From assembly GCA_903830745.1 (NCBI GenBank), contig CAIKVF010000214.1, forward strand, positions 1 to 9,014: a stretch of 9,014 nt of DNA, written 5' to 3'. Source of the DNA: an uncultured Actinomycetes bacterium (GTDB lineage: Bacteria > Actinomycetota > Acidimicrobiia > Acidimicrobiales > RAAP-2). Below are positions 8,175 to 9,014 of this stretch, one piece after another. The position numbers were made by a program, and so were the translations under genes. The notes beneath the pieces are model-generated. The model did no database searches, had not been told where the DNA came from, and was given only the letters and a program-made list of their open reading frames with translations. Position 1 is the stretch's first letter; each line of letters begins with the position of its first letter.

Positions 8175-9014
8175 TTAGACGCCGTCGTAGCCAATAAGTG
8201 ATTCTGGGAAACCATCAGCGCGAAGTGGGAACTTCATGTCATCTTCGAGAATTTGAACAACTCGAGGTGACTGTGCCTGGCCGCCGTAGCGAGCCTTCGC
8301 CGCAATGTAACGCTGCTCCACAATGCTCGAGAGCTCGAGTGGAACACCCATGCTCTTTGCGAGATCGTTGACTAGTCCTAAGTCTTTAAGAGCTAGGTCA
8401 ATTGTGAAGTTGATGTCGTAGCTTCCTGAAAGTACCAGCTGACCTTCAGTTTCGTGAACAAAGCTGTTGCCAGAACTCCAGCGAATTGCTTCCCATGCAG
8501 TCTTTAGATCAATGCCCGACTGTCCAGAAATCATTAATGCTTCGCCAACCGCAACTAGGTGGATGAAGGCAAGCATGTTGGTTACAACTTTGATTTTTGA
8601 AGCTTGTCCAAGAACACCAATGTGCATTACGCGGTTTCCAACGGTTTCCAAAATGTTTAGGTTGGCGTCAAATACATCCTTGTCACCACCAACGAGAATC
8701 GTTAGGGCACCAGAAGCGGCCTTATGCACGCCACCAGTTACTGGTGACTCAAGAACGTTCACACCATGCTCATTAGCGATAGCGCCAAGTCGCTTGATTT
8801 CGTTGGAGTCAGACGTACTCATGTCAATCCAGGTTTTGCCCTTAGCGAGTCCCGCAAGCACCCCGTCTGGGTTTGTAAGCACGGACGCAACAATGTCTGG
8901 GCGTGGAAGACAGGTGATAACAACGTCTGATTGCTGTGCAGCATCTTTCACGCTGCTCGCCCACTTGGCACCCTGGTCAAGAAGAGGCTGTGCGACATCC
9001 TTATTTGTGTCGAA
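8175..9014 (-). CDS. NAD-dependent beta-hydroxyacid dehydrogenase, 3-hydroxyisobutyrate dehydrogenase/GLYR-like (5' end outside window)
   Basis: The frame is open from the window edge to a TAA at 8175-8177, giving 279 residues. The GTG at 8951 is an internal codon and not the start, because the upstream FDTNKDVAQPLLDQGAKWAS segment is family-like. Missing are roughly the first 25-35 residues with the GxGxMG dinucleotide motif. FDTN at the fragment start puts an acidic residue at the end of the second strand, favouring NAD. Substrate loop ESPVTGGVHKAASG (89-102) and catalytic GQASKIKVVTNML (136-148, Lys142 and Asn146) are intact. The KIKVVTNM form resembles glyoxylate/succinic semialdehyde reductases (GLYR) more than the GQAAKICNNML of typical 3-hydroxyisobutyrate dehydrogenases. 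It oxidises a beta-hydroxyacid or reduces a short semialdehyde. It is the first visible gene of the four-gene cluster, 11 bp before the synthetase. Family sure, substrate unknown. Confidence 0.9.
   Translation of the reverse strand, partial: FDTNKDVAQPLLDQGAKWASSVKDAAQQSDVVITCLPRPDIVASVLTNPDGVLAGLAKGKTWIDMSTSDSNEIKRLGAIANEHGVNVLESPVTGGVHKAASGALTILVGGDKDVFDANLNILETVGNRVMHIGVLGQASKIKVVTNMLAFIHLVAVGEALMISGQSGIDLKTAWEAIRWSSGNSFVHETEGQLVLSGSYDINFTIDLALKDLGLVNDLAKSMGVPLELSSIVEQRYIAAKARYGGQAQSPRVVQILEDDMKFPLRADGFPESLIGYDGV

Noticed and set aside
8175..8951. GTG at 8951 as the start of the dehydrogenase gene
   Set aside because: The frame continues to the window edge with family-like sequence (FDTNKDVAQPLLDQGAKW), so the gene is cut by the window and the real start lies outside.

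Overview
The window comes from a bacterial chromosome, most likely an actinobacterium of moderate GC (roughly half G+C by eye) rather than a high-GC soil type. The reasons are a complete monomeric NADP isocitrate dehydrogenase very like that of Corynebacterium, a YbaK-family protein of the type I associate with actinobacteria, and a divergent gene pair with 5' ends that look leaderless. A planktonic lineage such as Acidimicrobiia/acIV would fit, but this is inference. No mobile element, CRISPR array or phage gene was seen, and no gene-free stretch exceeds 300 bases.

Left part (1-1779). A TrpR-like (YerC/YecD family) regulator, cut by the window edge, is transcribed leftward. It diverges from hisA (histidine biosynthesis) across only 30 bp that contain two overlapping 10-bp palindromes with a CTAG/CATG core, a plausible operator. 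hisA ends directly against the stop codon of a convergent gene for a small membrane protein of unknown function. That gene is preceded by, and probably translationally coupled to, a YbaK/EbsC-type aminoacyl-tRNA deacylase homologue that lacks the usual catalytic lysine.

Middle part (1780-4212). A full-length monomeric isocitrate dehydrogenase (icd) lies on the minus strand. Upstream of it is an initiator tRNA-Met gene with an encoded CCA, its own good promoter and a strong terminator hairpin. A 9-bp inverted repeat pairs the tRNA 5' leader with the sequence just past the terminator.

Right part (4213-9014). Four tightly packed minus-strand genes look like one operon. In transcription order they are a beta-hydroxyacid dehydrogenase (5' end outside the window), an ADP-forming acyl-CoA synthetase, a crotonase-fold hydratase and a zinc-dependent alcohol dehydrogenase. 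Gaps are 11 bp, a 4-bp ATGA overlap, and 19 bp. The set reads as a small catabolic module: CoA activation of a carboxylic acid, hydration (or hydration/cleavage) of the enoyl-CoA, and NAD-linked oxidoreductions. The substrate cannot be read from the sequence. The pairing of an ADP-forming CoA ligase with a crotonase recalls FerA/FerB of ferulate degradation, and branched-chain or short-chain acids are equally possible. I found no clearly new biological system; the most interesting items are the yerC-hisA operator region, the tRNA precursor inverted repeat and the four-gene module.
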